Translations under genes and position numbers: made by a program | The notes under the pieces: generated by a model | Told to the model about the DNA's origin: nothing | Database searches by the model: none | What the model saw: the letters and a program-made list of their open reading frames with translations, nothing else | Source: Liolophura sinensis | Lineage: Eukaryota > Mollusca > Polyplacophora > Chitonida > Chitonidae | NCBI RefSeq assembly: GCF_032854445.1 | Contig: NC_088295.1 | Location: 374,501 to 438,500 of the forward strand | DNA length: 64,000 nt | Direction of reading: 5' to 3' | Shown: positions 37,401 through 47,794 of the stretch, one piece after another | Position numbering within the stretch: position 1 is the first letter of the stretch | Layout of the letters: every line of letters starts with the position of its first letter

Positions 37401-37985
37401 CCATTGAGCTCAATGATAGATTCCACTCTTACATGCGTGTCCACCGTGTTGCATATAGGCCGCCTGGACATCAGATGGACCAGTTTAATAGCAAGATAAA
37501 TTCACATTATTTTCCATTGAGCTCAATGATGGACTCCACTCTTATATGTGTGTCCGGCGTGTTGTATACAGGCCGCCTGGACAACAGATGGACCAGTTTA
37601 ATAACAAGATAAATTCACATCATTGTCCATTGATCTCAATGATGGACTCCAGTGTTACATGTATTTTCCCCGTGTTGTACACAGGCCACCTGGACCTCAG
37701 ATGGACCAGTTTAATAACAAGATAAATTCACATCATTGTCCATTGAGCTCAATAATGGACTCCACTCTTACATGTATGTCCGGCGTGGTGTATACAGGCC
37801 GCCTGGACAACAGATGGACCAGTTTAATAGCAAGAAAAATTCACATCATTGTCCATTGAGCTCAGTGATGGTCTCCAGTTTTACATGTGTGTCCTCCGTG
37901 TTGCATAAAGGCCACCAGGACATCAGATGAATCAGTTTAATAACAAGATAAATTTACATCATTGTCCATTATGTTTAGTGATGGA
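34366..37985. repeat. 113-bp minisatellite, ~31 copies, derived from LINE endonuclease sequence
   Basis: The period is 113 bp, seen for example as equivalent ATGs at 36382, 36495, 36608 and 36721. The unit contains 'atgatggactccactcttac', 'gttgtatacaggccgcctgg' and 'acatcagatggaccagttta'. In one frame each unit encodes a variant of 'VVYRPPGHQMDQFNSKI', the LINE endonuclease V-YRPPG motif present at the end of the adjoining LINE fragment. As 113 is not a multiple of 3, the frame breaks at every unit and the array is non-coding. A 'ttcacgtgtgtccc' variant at about 35399, 36415 and 37317 shows block duplication of 8-9 units. Confidence 0.93.
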
Positions 37986-38290
37986 TTACAGGAAGTAAAG
38001 ACCGGTTTACACCAAGGCGAATAGATTACACGAAGAAAAGACGGGTTTACATCAATGCAGATGGATTACAGGAAGTAAAGACCAGTTTACACCAACACGG
38101 ATGGATCGAAGGAAGAAAACCCCGGTTTACATCAACACGGATGGATCAAAGGAAGAAAAGCCCGGTTTACATCAGCACGGATGGATTATAGGAAGGAAAG
38201 AATGGTTTACACAGATAAAATACGGAAAGGAATGAAAGGTTTACACTGTCACGGATGAAGAATTAGGAAAGTAAGAAACGTTTACTTTAG
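37975..38290. repeat. 40-bp tandem array, ~7 copies
   Basis: The unit is 'ggatggatcaaaggaagaaa' + 'agcccggtttacatcaacac'. It starts where the 113-bp array ends. Confidence 0.85.
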
Positions 38291-38994
38291 ACCATGAAAG
38301 CGAAACATTTATTCATGATGTTAAACATAAAAAGTATAGACAACTATTGTTTCAATCTATAATGAACAAAAGACTGACACTGTAACAATACATTGGATTC
38401 AATAGCTACAACTTAAATTCAACAAGAGCATTATTTAATACTTTCCACCAACAAGCACACTTTTAAAATGATCACACCTGACAAGGTATGGCATGAGAAA
38501 CAATTGTTTTACAGTCATGAAGATAATGATGAAGTCACTAGCTCTATACATGGGTCATGTTAGTGTGTAGTAATGTAACAATGTTATAAACTCTAAAACA
38601 GTAACATACAGGCTCCGTAGAAACTTTTATAATACAGTTATAGTATATCTACCGCCAGTCCTACACATGCTGGCACATGCAGATATAGTTTAACCTGTGT
38701 TTTTTTACCAACCATGAGATTTAAACCACAGAGCATGGGAGATGGGAGGGGGGATTCAACATTTGAGGTAAGATCTTTGATAGTCAATATACATAAAAAC
38801 CATAGTAGTATACAAAAATAGCCAGTGGCTTCATTATCATTTTATTACAGAGATATCTGTACACAACATTTCACTGCCAACATGTACATTGTAGGTCTGG
38901 CATAAGCATGTTATTAAAGTCATGACGGCAAAGTTTTAAAAAAAATAATAAACATCACACTTATCACATGACTGTCATATCATACGACGGGTAA
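38291..38994. other. Unique AT-rich stretch
   Basis: No exon or element is recognised. Confidence 0.35.
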
Positions 38995-38995
38995 G

Positions 38996-41535
38996 TTCCA
39001 GACATTCCAGGATTATCTTGTTACATGTTGTACACAACCTCATCTCACAAGTTACCAGTATCTACATGTACTACAGCAGTAAACTGTTCTCAGACATTCC
39101 GGGATTATCTTGTTACATGTTGTACACAACCTCATCTTACAAGGTACCAGTATCTACATGTACTACAGCAGTAAACTGTTCTCAGACATTCCAGGATTAT
39201 CTTGTTACATGTTGTACACAACCTCATCTCACAAGTTACCAGTATCTACATGTACTACAGCAGTAAACTGTTCTCAGACATTCCAGGATTATCTTGTTAC
39301 ATTTTGTACACAACCTCATCTCACAGGTTACCAGTATCTACATGTACTACATCAGTAAACTGTTCTCAGACATTCCAGGATTATCTTGTTACATGCTGTA
39401 CACAACCTCATCTTACAAGTTACCAGTATCTACAAGTACTACAGCAGTAAACTGTTCTCAGACATTCCAGGATTATCTTGCTACATGTTGTACACAACCT
39501 CATCTTACAAGTTACCAGTATCTACATGTACTACAGCAGTAAACTGTTCTCAGACATTCCGGGATTATCTTGTTATATGTTCTCTTTGTGTCTACACAAC
39601 CTCATCTCACAAGTTACCAGTATCTACATGTACTACAGCAGTAAACTGTTCTCAGACATTCCAGGATTATCTTGTTACATGTTGTACACAACCTCATCTT
39701 ACAGGTTACCAGTATCTACATGTACTACATCAGTAAACTGTTCTCAGATATTCCAGGATTATCTTGTTACATGTTGTACACAACCTCATCTCACAAGTTA
39801 CCAGTATCTACATGTACTACAGCAGTAAACTGCTCCCAGATATTCCAGGATTATCTTGTTACATGTTGTACACAACCTCATCTCACAAGTTACCAGTATC
39901 TACATGTACTACAGCAGTAAACTGTTCTCAGACATTCCAGGATTATCTTGTTACATGTTGTACACAACCTCATCTCACAAGTTACCAGTATCTACATGTA
40001 CTACAGCAGTAAACTGTTCTCAGACATTCCAGGATTATCTTGTTACATGTTGTACACAACCTCATCTCACAGGTTACCAGTATCTACATGTACTACATCA
40101 GTAAACTGTTCTCAGACATTCCAGGATTATCTTGTTACATGTTGTACACAACCTCATCTTACAAGTTACCAGTATCTACAAGTACTACAGCAGTAAACTG
40201 TTCTCAGACATTCCAGGATTACCTTGTTACATGTTGTACACAACCTCATCTTACAAGTTACCAGTATCTACATGTACTACAGCAGTAAACTGTTCTCAGA
40301 CATTCCGGGATTATCTTGTTATATGTTCTCTTTGTGTCTACACAACCTCATCTCACAAGTTACCAGTATCTACATGTACTACAGCAGTAAACTGTTCTCA
40401 GACATTCCAGGATTATCTTGTTACATGTTGTACACAACCTCATCTCACAAGTTACCAGTATCTACATGTACTACAGCAGTAAACTGTTCTCAGACATTCC
40501 AGGATTATCTTGTTACATGTTGTACACAACCTCATCTCACAGGTTACCAGTATCTACATGTACTACAGCAGTAAACTGTTCTCAGATATTCCAGGATTAT
40601 CTTGTTACATGTTGTACACAACCTCATCTCACAAGTTACCAGTATCTACATGTACTACAGCAGTAAACTGCTCCCAGATATTCCAGGATTATCTTGTTAC
40701 ATGTTGTACACAACCTCATCTCACAAGTTACCAGTATCTACATGTACTACAGCAGTAAACTGTTCTCAGACATTCCAGGATTATCTTGTTACATGTTGTA
40801 CACAACCTCATCTCACAAGTTACCAGTATCTACATGTACTACAGCAGTAAACTGTTCTCAGACATTCCAGGATTATCTTGTTACATGTTGTACACAACCT
40901 CATCTTACAGGTTACCAGTATCTACATGTACTACATCAATAAACTGTTCTCAGACATTCCAGGATTATCTTGTTACATGTTGTACACAACCTCATCTTAC
41001 AGGTTACCAGTATCTACATGTACTACATCAGTAAACTGTTCTCAGACATTCCAGGATTATCTTGTTACATGTTGTACACAACCTCATCTCACAAGTTACC
41101 AGCATCTACATGTACTACAGCAGTAAACTGTTCTCAGACATTCCAGGATTATCTTGTTACATGTTGTACACAACCTCATCTCACAGGTTACCAGTATCTA
41201 CATGTACTACAGCAGTAAACTGTTCTCAGACATTCCAGGATTATCTTGTTACATGTTGTACACAACCTCATCTCACAGGTTACCAGTATCTACATGTACT
41301 ACCGCAGTAAACTGTTCTCAGACATTCCAGGATTATCTTGTTACATGTTGTACACAACCTCATCTCACAAGTTACCAGCATCTACATGTACTACATCAGT
41401 AAACTGTTCTCAGACATTCCAGGATTATCTTGTTACATGTTGTACACAACCTCAACTTACAGGTTACCAGTATCTACATGTACTACAGCAGTAAACTGTT
41501 CTCAGACATTCCAGGATTATCTTGTTACATGTTCT
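38996..41535. repeat. 92-bp minisatellite, ~27 copies, with 746-bp higher-order repeat
   Basis: The unit contains 'gacattccaggattatcttg', 'ttacatgttgtacacaacct', 'catctcacaagttaccagta' and 'tctacatgtactacagcagt'. One 102-bp variant unit ('ttatatgttctctttgtgtc') occurs twice, near 39570 and 40316, 746 bp apart (8 units + 10 bp), and the units around the two variants match in order. The last unit at 41525 also has a 'gttctctctatggctac' ending like the variant. Small overlapping frames are repeat artefacts. Confidence 0.95.
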
Positions 41536-41865
41536 CTCTATGGCTACACACATACTACCCATATTTCGGAATATCATAATTTAAGTTTGATCCCACTTTA
41601 CAATGTAAACAGGTAAGATATTAGCTGGATTTTCAACACTTAGCAGACGATAAAACTGGTCAAATCCACATTTCATACATACACTATACAGTATATACAT
41701 GTGCAAACTACATGGAGGCCCTTGACAAGATACACTGTATAAGAAACATTGGGAGACATAAGGAAACAATCAAAACCCAGCTATGAAAAGCAGCTCTGTA
41801 GTTCTGATACAAGCTGCCCTGCACAATCAACATCTACATGTGTACATTTAGTAAACTTCACATAC
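41536..41865. other. Unique spacer
   Basis: Nothing is recognised. Confidence 0.3.
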
Positions 41866-41985
41866 ACCTTGAGACACGCACATGCACTCGCACACGCCCA
41901 CACACACCTTCAGACACGCACATGTACTTGCACATGCCCACACACACCTTCAGACACGCAAATGCAGACACTCACTTGCACATTT
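41866..41985. repeat. CA-rich ~46-bp tandem repeat, ~3 copies
   Basis: 'cgcccacacacaccttcaga' + 'cacgcacatgtacttgc' recurs with small changes. Confidence 0.8.
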
Positions 41986-42129
41986 TGAGGAACTCAATTG
42001 TATACTCCTATCTTGTTGCTGATTGGTGCTTAATACCACATTTATGGGTGGGGAAAACTCCCCCTGATACCTGAAGCTATCGACTGAATACTGATAAGAA
42101 CAATAGCTGCTGACCTCTTACCACATGTA

Positions 42130-42283
42130 CATCCACACAGGAAGGTCTGGCAGTAACCTGCAAATGGTTATGGGGTTTCCCCCTGGCTCTGCACGGTTTC
42201 CTCCCACCATAATGCTGGCTGTTGTATAAGTGAAATATTCTTGAGTTCTTCACCAATCAAATAAAACACCAATCAAAAGTACA
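42130..42283 (+). mobile_element. Old SINE tail fragment (same family as 31533)
   Basis: The 3' body of the family is recognisable and diverged: 'gaaggtctggcagtaacctg', 'ggtttccccctggctctgc', 'cctcccaccataatgctggc', 'gtataagtgaaatattcttg' and an 'aatcaaataaaacacc' tail. The tRNA head is absent. Confidence 0.8.
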
Positions 42284-42939
42284 TTCCAAAGCCTAAACAC
42301 AGCGAAGGTAGAGAAAACTACGAAATCCCCTATCCTAGGCTGGGAATAAATTAACATCATGTATAGTAGAACAATTTAAAAACATGCATCTAAACCTGGG
42401 CCATGTACACAGTTAGTAAGTCATCAAATGTTGCACACAAATCAGGAATTTATGTCACAGTTGGCTTGTGTTTTGCAGGACAAAAACTTGCTCGTGTCTT
42501 CAAAGTATGCTGGGTATTTTGTTGTTGGTGTGTTAAGTCAGCTGTTACATGCATTGAGCACATATGTGCAACGCTGGGCAGGGCCGATATGTGTGTACAT
42601 GTATTATGTATACAATTATGTCAAGTAGCCAGTCCACCTTTCATAACAGTAAGATAAAGACAACCTTTTAAAACCCGAGTAAGGATACCATCCCAATACA
42701 TACAGCAGTATCAACAATGATCAGGTAATCAAAAAGTCACAAAATACCAAGTATTTATTAATATCAATATATGAATGTAGCAAAGAGTATATTAGATCCC
42801 AAAATATTAGCTATCATAACAAAATTTTCAGGCTTTACACATGACACAAAACAACACCTGAATTCTGATAGAAAACAATTTGTACACATGGCTGGTAATA
42901 CTTGGTAAAGGTTGTCACATTCCAAATCTCAAGTACAGT
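42284..42939. other. Unique stretch, nothing recognised
   Basis: Small frames only (for example 42403-42657), without domain support. Confidence 0.35.
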
Positions 42940-43328
42940 GTCAGAGTATAATAGTGAGATACAGTGACATTACAGGCACTGTGACGTTACTGGCACTGTG
43001 ACGTTACAGGCATTATGACACTACAGACACAGTAATGTCATAGGCACAGTGACGTTACAGACACAATGACGTTACAGACACAGTCACATTACAGACACAG
43101 TGATGTTACAGGCACTATGACGTTACAGACACAGTGACACCATAGGCACATTGATGATACAGGCACCATGATGTTACAAACACAGCGACGTTACAGACAC
43201 AGTGACGTCATAGGCACAGTGACGTTACAGACACAGTGATGTCATAGGCACTGTGACATTACAGACACAGTGACGTCATAGGCACAGTGACGTTACAGGC
43301 ACTATGACGTTACAGACACAGTGACTTT
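42940..43328. repeat. 17-bp/34-bp tandem array with CRE-like palindromes
   Basis: The 17-bp unit 'gttacagacacagtgac' alternates with 'gtcataggcacagtgac'. Where they join, TGACGTCA (the consensus CREB/ATF site) appears at 43203-43210 and 43271-43278, with many TGACGTTA near-matches. Confidence 0.9.
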
Positions 43329-43427
43329 AAGTAATTTCTTTCTCCATCTTTTTGTTTCCATTTAAATTATGGGGCAAAAACTACGTACAACAGTTATTGG
43401 TACACATCTGACAATGTTGAGATTTAG

Positions 43428-43654
43428 GCCTGGTTCTCATAGAGCCTGCAGTCACCCACCAGCAGTCTCTGTTGGCGTTATGAGAACACCACCACTGGTG
43501 AGGATGCATCGCGGGTGTTCCACTGTAGGTCGCCACCAGGAAAGCTGAAAAGTGTTCAACTCACCAGTCAACATCACTTGGACACTCGCACCGCTGGTCC
43601 TGGCAGACTTGACTGTTTACCACCGGTCATCAGCCGGGTGTATGAGAACCACGC
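43428..43654. mobile_element. MITE-like element with 19-bp imperfect terminal inverted repeats
   Basis: The left end 'gcctggttctcatagagcc' (43428-43446) is the reverse complement of the right end (43636-43654) at 16 of 19 positions. The element is 227 bp, GC-richer than its surroundings and has no coding frame. An additional internal 'ttatgagaacacc' lies near 43479. A 'ttta' occurs close to both ends, but the target-site duplication is uncertain. The superfamily is not assigned. Confidence 0.55.
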
Positions 43655-43894
43655 TATTTATGTAGGCCGATATTAGAATAAAAATGCTGCTGCTTTTTCT
43701 ACAAATAGTAATGAATGACACTTGCCCCTTTAAATTTAAATGATAAAAAAACATAAATGCAATTTATCTGAGTAGGTTGTCATTTGTACTCACTTCCCCC
43801 AAACACTGACCTTGACATTGATTGTAATACACAAGACAATGAGTAGGTAATTTTGTAATGTAGTGAAATTAACCTGACACAAGAGCAGCAACGA

Positions 43895-44226
43895 TGGGAC
43901 ATTCCCCCAGTGTTATTGTGCTACTACATGATGGAACATTCCCCTAGTGTTATTGTACTACTATATGATGGAACATTCCCCTAGTGTTACAGGGTGAATA
44001 CATGATGGAACATTCCCCTAGTGTTACTGTGCTACTACATGATGGAACATTCCCCTAGTGTTACTGTGCTAATATATGATGGAACATTCCCCTAATGTTA
44101 TTCTGCTAATATATGATGGAACATTCCCCTAGTGTTATTCTGCTCATACATGACGGAACATTCCCCTAGTGTTATAGTGCTAATACATGATGGAACATTC
44201 CCCTAGTGTTATAGTGCTGATACATG
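43895..44226. repeat. 36-bp tandem array, ~9 copies
   Basis: The unit is 'tacatgatggaacattcccc' + 'tagtgttactgtgcta'. Confidence 0.9.
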
Positions 44227-44329
44227 CAACCAAACCAGATCTCAATACAAACAGTACTTCTTGAGATACAATTTAACATTGATTCTCACACAGACATAAC
44301 AGAAGAGACTTTGCACATTGTACATGTTT

Positions 44330-44555
44330 ACATGATGGGTTAACACTGTGAGTTTGCTGAATACAGAGATAGTCACTGTCTGGTGAATACCGGAGTTACT
44401 CTCTGATAGGTGAATAGAGTTACTCACTCTGTGGCGAATACCATACTTACTCACTGAGTTACTCATTGTTTGATGAATAGAGTTACTCCTTGCTTGGTGA
44501 ATTACTCACTGTTTGGTGAATACAGAGTTACTCACTGTTTGGTGAATGGATGAGG
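44330..44555. repeat. ~26-bp degenerate tandem array, ~8 copies
   Basis: 'gagttactcactgtttggtg' + 'aataca' recurs with indels. Confidence 0.75.
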
Positions 44556-45207
44556 ATGGTGCAAATGACATTCAAAGTATAAAGACAGTCAATACGGGCA
44601 GGCCTAACATCAGATACATGGAACAGTCAGATACGTCTCAACTAGATGTCTAAACACCATAGACTTATTGTTCTTGTATGAATCATGTCAACAACTATTT
44701 AGATGTACGTGTAGCAGTGATGGCTGGCAGAGATGAGAAGTTCAACAGTGTCATGAATACAGGTGAACAGTTGTAGAAATCCACACTCATCCAAGAAATC
44801 AATTACAACCAAAAGGTGACCTTGGTGTTGGAGGTAGAACCCTACACGAACAATCTGTCAACTCCCAACATCCTGCAGATGTACACATATCATTTGAACG
44901 CTTCGATGTGTATGCCATTTTCAAACATAATCAAAATCAGGAAACAGCATTCTGAACAAATTTGTTAACGCATTGCTTGTATGCATTTTATGTTTTGCTA
45001 TTTTATAAGTTCACTTTTCCCAAACTCAGTGGTGATTCGTGAGCATACCACTACACATCAGCTGCATGTATAATGCTTGGGGCTATATGAAAGAACCAGA
45101 GCTTAGCCAGTCAAGTAGGACTATGGTATAGCTTAGTACCAGCCTATATATACATATACCTATAAATATCACATACACTGTCGATAGCAAGAGAGATCGG
45201 ATTTGCA
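44556..45207 (-). other. Probable 3' UTR / downstream flank of the phospho-lyase gene
   Basis: This lies directly after the stop codon of the minus-strand gene. No canonical AATAAA was found on the minus strand in the first few hundred bases, so the transcript end is not placed. Confidence 0.3.
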
Positions 45208-45529
45208 TCAATCCATTTCCTCGTAGCGGGCGTGCTTGGAGCGCGGTTGCCCATCCTCACTATCATCCTCCTCCATACAAAGCGGGGTCTCCTCTACCTC
45301 TGACAAAACATGTATGGGTACGTCCAGGGGCTCATCCACAGGCTTGTGGCCGGGCTCCAGGGTGGTCAAGCCAGCACTCAGTGCCCCGCGCTCTATTGTC
45401 TCCAGAACCCTGTGGAAGGTCTGGACCAGCCGGCGGGCGTTGTCACACGTGAAGCACATAGGAGGAGTGAGGAAAATTACGTTCCTTTCTGGTCCCTCAT
45501 ACGCCACGATTATCTTCTCCTCTTTCATT
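45208..45529 (-). CDS. ETNPPL: Ethanolamine-phosphate phospho-lyase-like, last coding exon
   Basis: The acceptor 'ctgccctccag' precedes 45529. The first base completes the lysine codon split by the intron, and 106 codons run to the TGA at 45208-45210. The peptide begins 'MKEEKIIVAYEGPERN' and continues 'PPMCFTCDNA', matching the C-terminal small domain of the class III PLP-dependent enzymes ETNPPL and PHYKPL (families known to split phosphoethanolamine or 5-phosphohydroxylysine; mitochondrial or cytosolic). The tail is acidic then basic ('EEDDSEDGQPRSKHARYEEM') and, as in vertebrate homologues, not conserved. The open frame continues upstream into the 23-bp intronic array, which is not part of the exon. 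Whether it is the ETNPPL or PHYKPL orthologue cannot be decided from the C-terminus. Confidence 0.85.
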
Positions 45530-45554
45530 CTGGAGGGCAGTATAACACAATCAT

Positions 45555-46835
45555 AAGACATACAAAAACACAACCATGAGCCACAGAAAAACACAACCAC
45601 AAGCCATAGAGAAACATAACAACAAGCCATAGGGAAACGCCACCACAAACCAGAGAAACACAACCTCAAGCCATAGAGAAACACAGCAACAAGCCATAAA
45701 GAAACAAAACCACAAGTCATGGAGAAACACAACCACAAGCCATAGACAAACACAACCACAAGCCATAGAGAAACAGAGCCACAAGCCATAGACAAACACA
45801 ACCACAAGCCATAGAGAAACACAGCCACAAGCCATAGAAAAACACAACCACAAGCACATAGAAAAACACAACCACAAGCCATAGAGAAACACAATCACAA
45901 ACCATAGATAAACACAACCACAAGCCATAGAGAAACACAACCACAAGCCATAGAGAAACACAGCCACAAGCCATAGAGAAACACAACCACAAGTCACAGA
46001 GAAACACAATCACAAACCAGAGAAACACAATCACAAACTATAGAGAAATACAACCACAAGCCATAGAGAAACACATCCACAAACCATAGAGAAACACAAC
46101 CACAAGCCATAGAGAAACACAGCCACAAACCATAGAGAAACACAGTCACAAGCCATAGAGAAACACAACCACAAGCCCAAGAAAAACACAGCCTCCGGTC
46201 ATGAAGAAGACAGCCATAAGCCATAGACAAACACATCCACAAACCATAGAGAAACACAGCCACAAGCCATAGAGAAACACAACCAAAAGTCATAGAGAAA
46301 CACAATCACAAACCAGAGAAAGACAACCACAAACTATAGAGAAATACAACCACAAGCCATAGAGAAACACATCCACAAACCATAGAGAAACACACCCACA
46401 AGTCATAGAGAAACACAGCCACAAACCATAGAGAAACACAGCCACAAACCATAGAGAAATACAACCACAAGTCATAGAGAAACACAGCCACAAACCATAG
46501 AGAAACACAGCCACAAGCCATGGAGAAACACAACGAAAAGCCATAGAAAACACCGCCACAAGCCATAGAGGAACACAACCACAAACCATAGAGATACACA
46601 GCCACAAGCCACAGAGAAACACAGCCACAAGCCATAGAGAAACACAACCACAAACCATAGAGAAACACAGTCACAAGCCATAGAGAAACACAGCCACAAG
46701 CCCAAGAAAAACACAGCCTCCGGTCATGAAGAAGACAGCCATAAGCCATAGCAACACATAACCACAAGCCATAGAAAAACCACAAGCCGTAGAAAAACCA
46801 CAAGCCATAGAAAAACCACAAGCCATAGAAAAACA
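45555..46835. repeat. 23-bp minisatellite in the last phospho-lyase intron, ~55 copies
   Basis: The unit is 'aagccatagagaaacacaac' + 'cac'. It starts about 25 bp upstream (gene sense) of the last exon's acceptor, almost filling the intron's 3' end. On the minus strand no frame contains a stop, giving several long frames with a 23-residue period. A block near 46100-46320 is repeated near 46620-46790 ('cctccggtcatgaagaagac' in both). Confidence 0.95.
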
Positions 46836-47191
46836 TCAGTTGTTGTACAGCATTTAGTCACATGTGCAGCTAACTAACACTGCGAGCTCAGTGACTGTTC
46901 AAAACCTTATTGAGAAAAACAGCATATTCAAATTTTAGGATTTTGTTCTTTGTCAGTATTTCTAAAAATTTTGACATTATATTATTTCATACAAATGTTT
47001 CTAAATTATTAACCTTTGCATGAGAAATTTGTCCTTTATTCACAGGCCAATTTATGTACGTATATGTATGTTAACTCAGAAATTCATAACTTTATGACGG
47101 CGTCCAAGCTTATGAGACAAAAACAAGCTTAGTAGAGTTCAATCAGAATCAGAATAGTTCACAAAATCCAGTTATGAAATAATAAACTTAC
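46836..47191 (-). other. Unique part of the last phospho-lyase intron
   Basis: AT-rich intronic sequence ending at the donor GTAAGT (47191-47186, minus strand). Nothing else is recognised. Confidence 0.5.
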
Positions 47192-47281
47192 TTGTATGCT
47201 AAAATTTCAGCAGCTTCTTTGGCAGGTTTTCGACTAATTTTGTCCTTGACAATTTCGATACCGACCAGCATTCCCATCCCC
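47192..47281 (-). CDS. ETNPPL: Ethanolamine-phosphate phospho-lyase-like, penultimate coding exon
   Basis: A 90-nt exon lies between the acceptor 'cattttcag' (ends 47282) and the donor 'ACAA|GTAAGT'. It encodes 'GMGMLVGIEIVKDK' followed by 'ISRKPAKEAAEILAY', the conserved strand after the (I/V)GD(I/V)RG motif of ETNPPL/PHYKPL. It starts in phase 2: the first G completes the arginine codon AG|G begun at the end of the upstream exon at 54965. It ends in phase 2 with AA, completed by A in the last exon. The perfect phase agreement across three exons makes the gene model strong. Confidence 0.85.
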
Positions 47282-47366
47282 CTGAAAATGAAGCCAGATA
47301 ATCCAGTCTGAGGTCTCATGTTGGTTAATTGATTAACTGGCTAAAGTTTAATGCCATGCTCAGAAA

Positions 47367-47405
47367 CTTTCCACTTATATGACAATATGTCATATAAGTG
47401 GAAAG
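47367..47405. repeat. Perfect 18-bp inverted repeat with 3-nt loop
   Basis: Left arm 'ctttccacttatatgaca' (47367-47384), loop 'ata', right arm 'tgtcatataagtggaaag' (47388-47405). It sits about 85 bp upstream, in gene sense, of the penultimate exon's acceptor, within the intron. It could form a stable hairpin in RNA or be a foldback relic. Confidence 0.9.
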
Positions 47406-47439
47406 GTTCACATTAGCTTGGGAAACACATTGTGTAATC

Positions 47440-47790
47440 CATTATACTGGCTATGGTGTAAAGATCTTTCAGTGGAAATCCATTTTGTTGGCTATGGTGT
47501 CAAGATGTTCATGTGGAAATCAGTTGTGATGGCTATGGTGTCATGATGTTCATGTTGAAATTAGCTGTGTCGGCTATGGTGTCAAGATGTTCATGTGGAA
47601 ATCAGTTGTGTTGGCTATGTTCAAGTGGAAATCAGTTGTGTTGGCTATGGTGTCAAGATGTTCATGTGGAAATCAGTTGTGTTGGCTATGGTGTCAAGAT
47701 GTTCATGTGGAAATCAGTTGTGTTGGCTATGGTGTCAAGATGTTCATGTGGAAATCAGTTGTGTTGGCTATGGTGTCAAGATTGGGAAGA
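47440..47790. repeat. 41-bp tandem array, ~8 copies
   Basis: The unit is 'tgtggaaatcagttgtgttg' + 'gctatggtgtcaagatgttc' + 'a'. One copy is shortened (about 47618). It is intronic and abuts the 46-bp array. Confidence 0.9.
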
Positions 47791-47794
47791 ACAG

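Noticed and set aside
38996-41535. CRISPR-like regular repeat pattern
   Set aside because: The whole 92-bp unit is conserved; there are no unique spacers and the context is eukaryotic.
45551-46836. Cysteine/leucine/tryptophan-rich frames that look like membrane proteins
   Set aside because: Translation of the 23-bp intronic array; all three minus-strand frames are open, and the splice acceptor of the last phospho-lyase exon lies just downstream.
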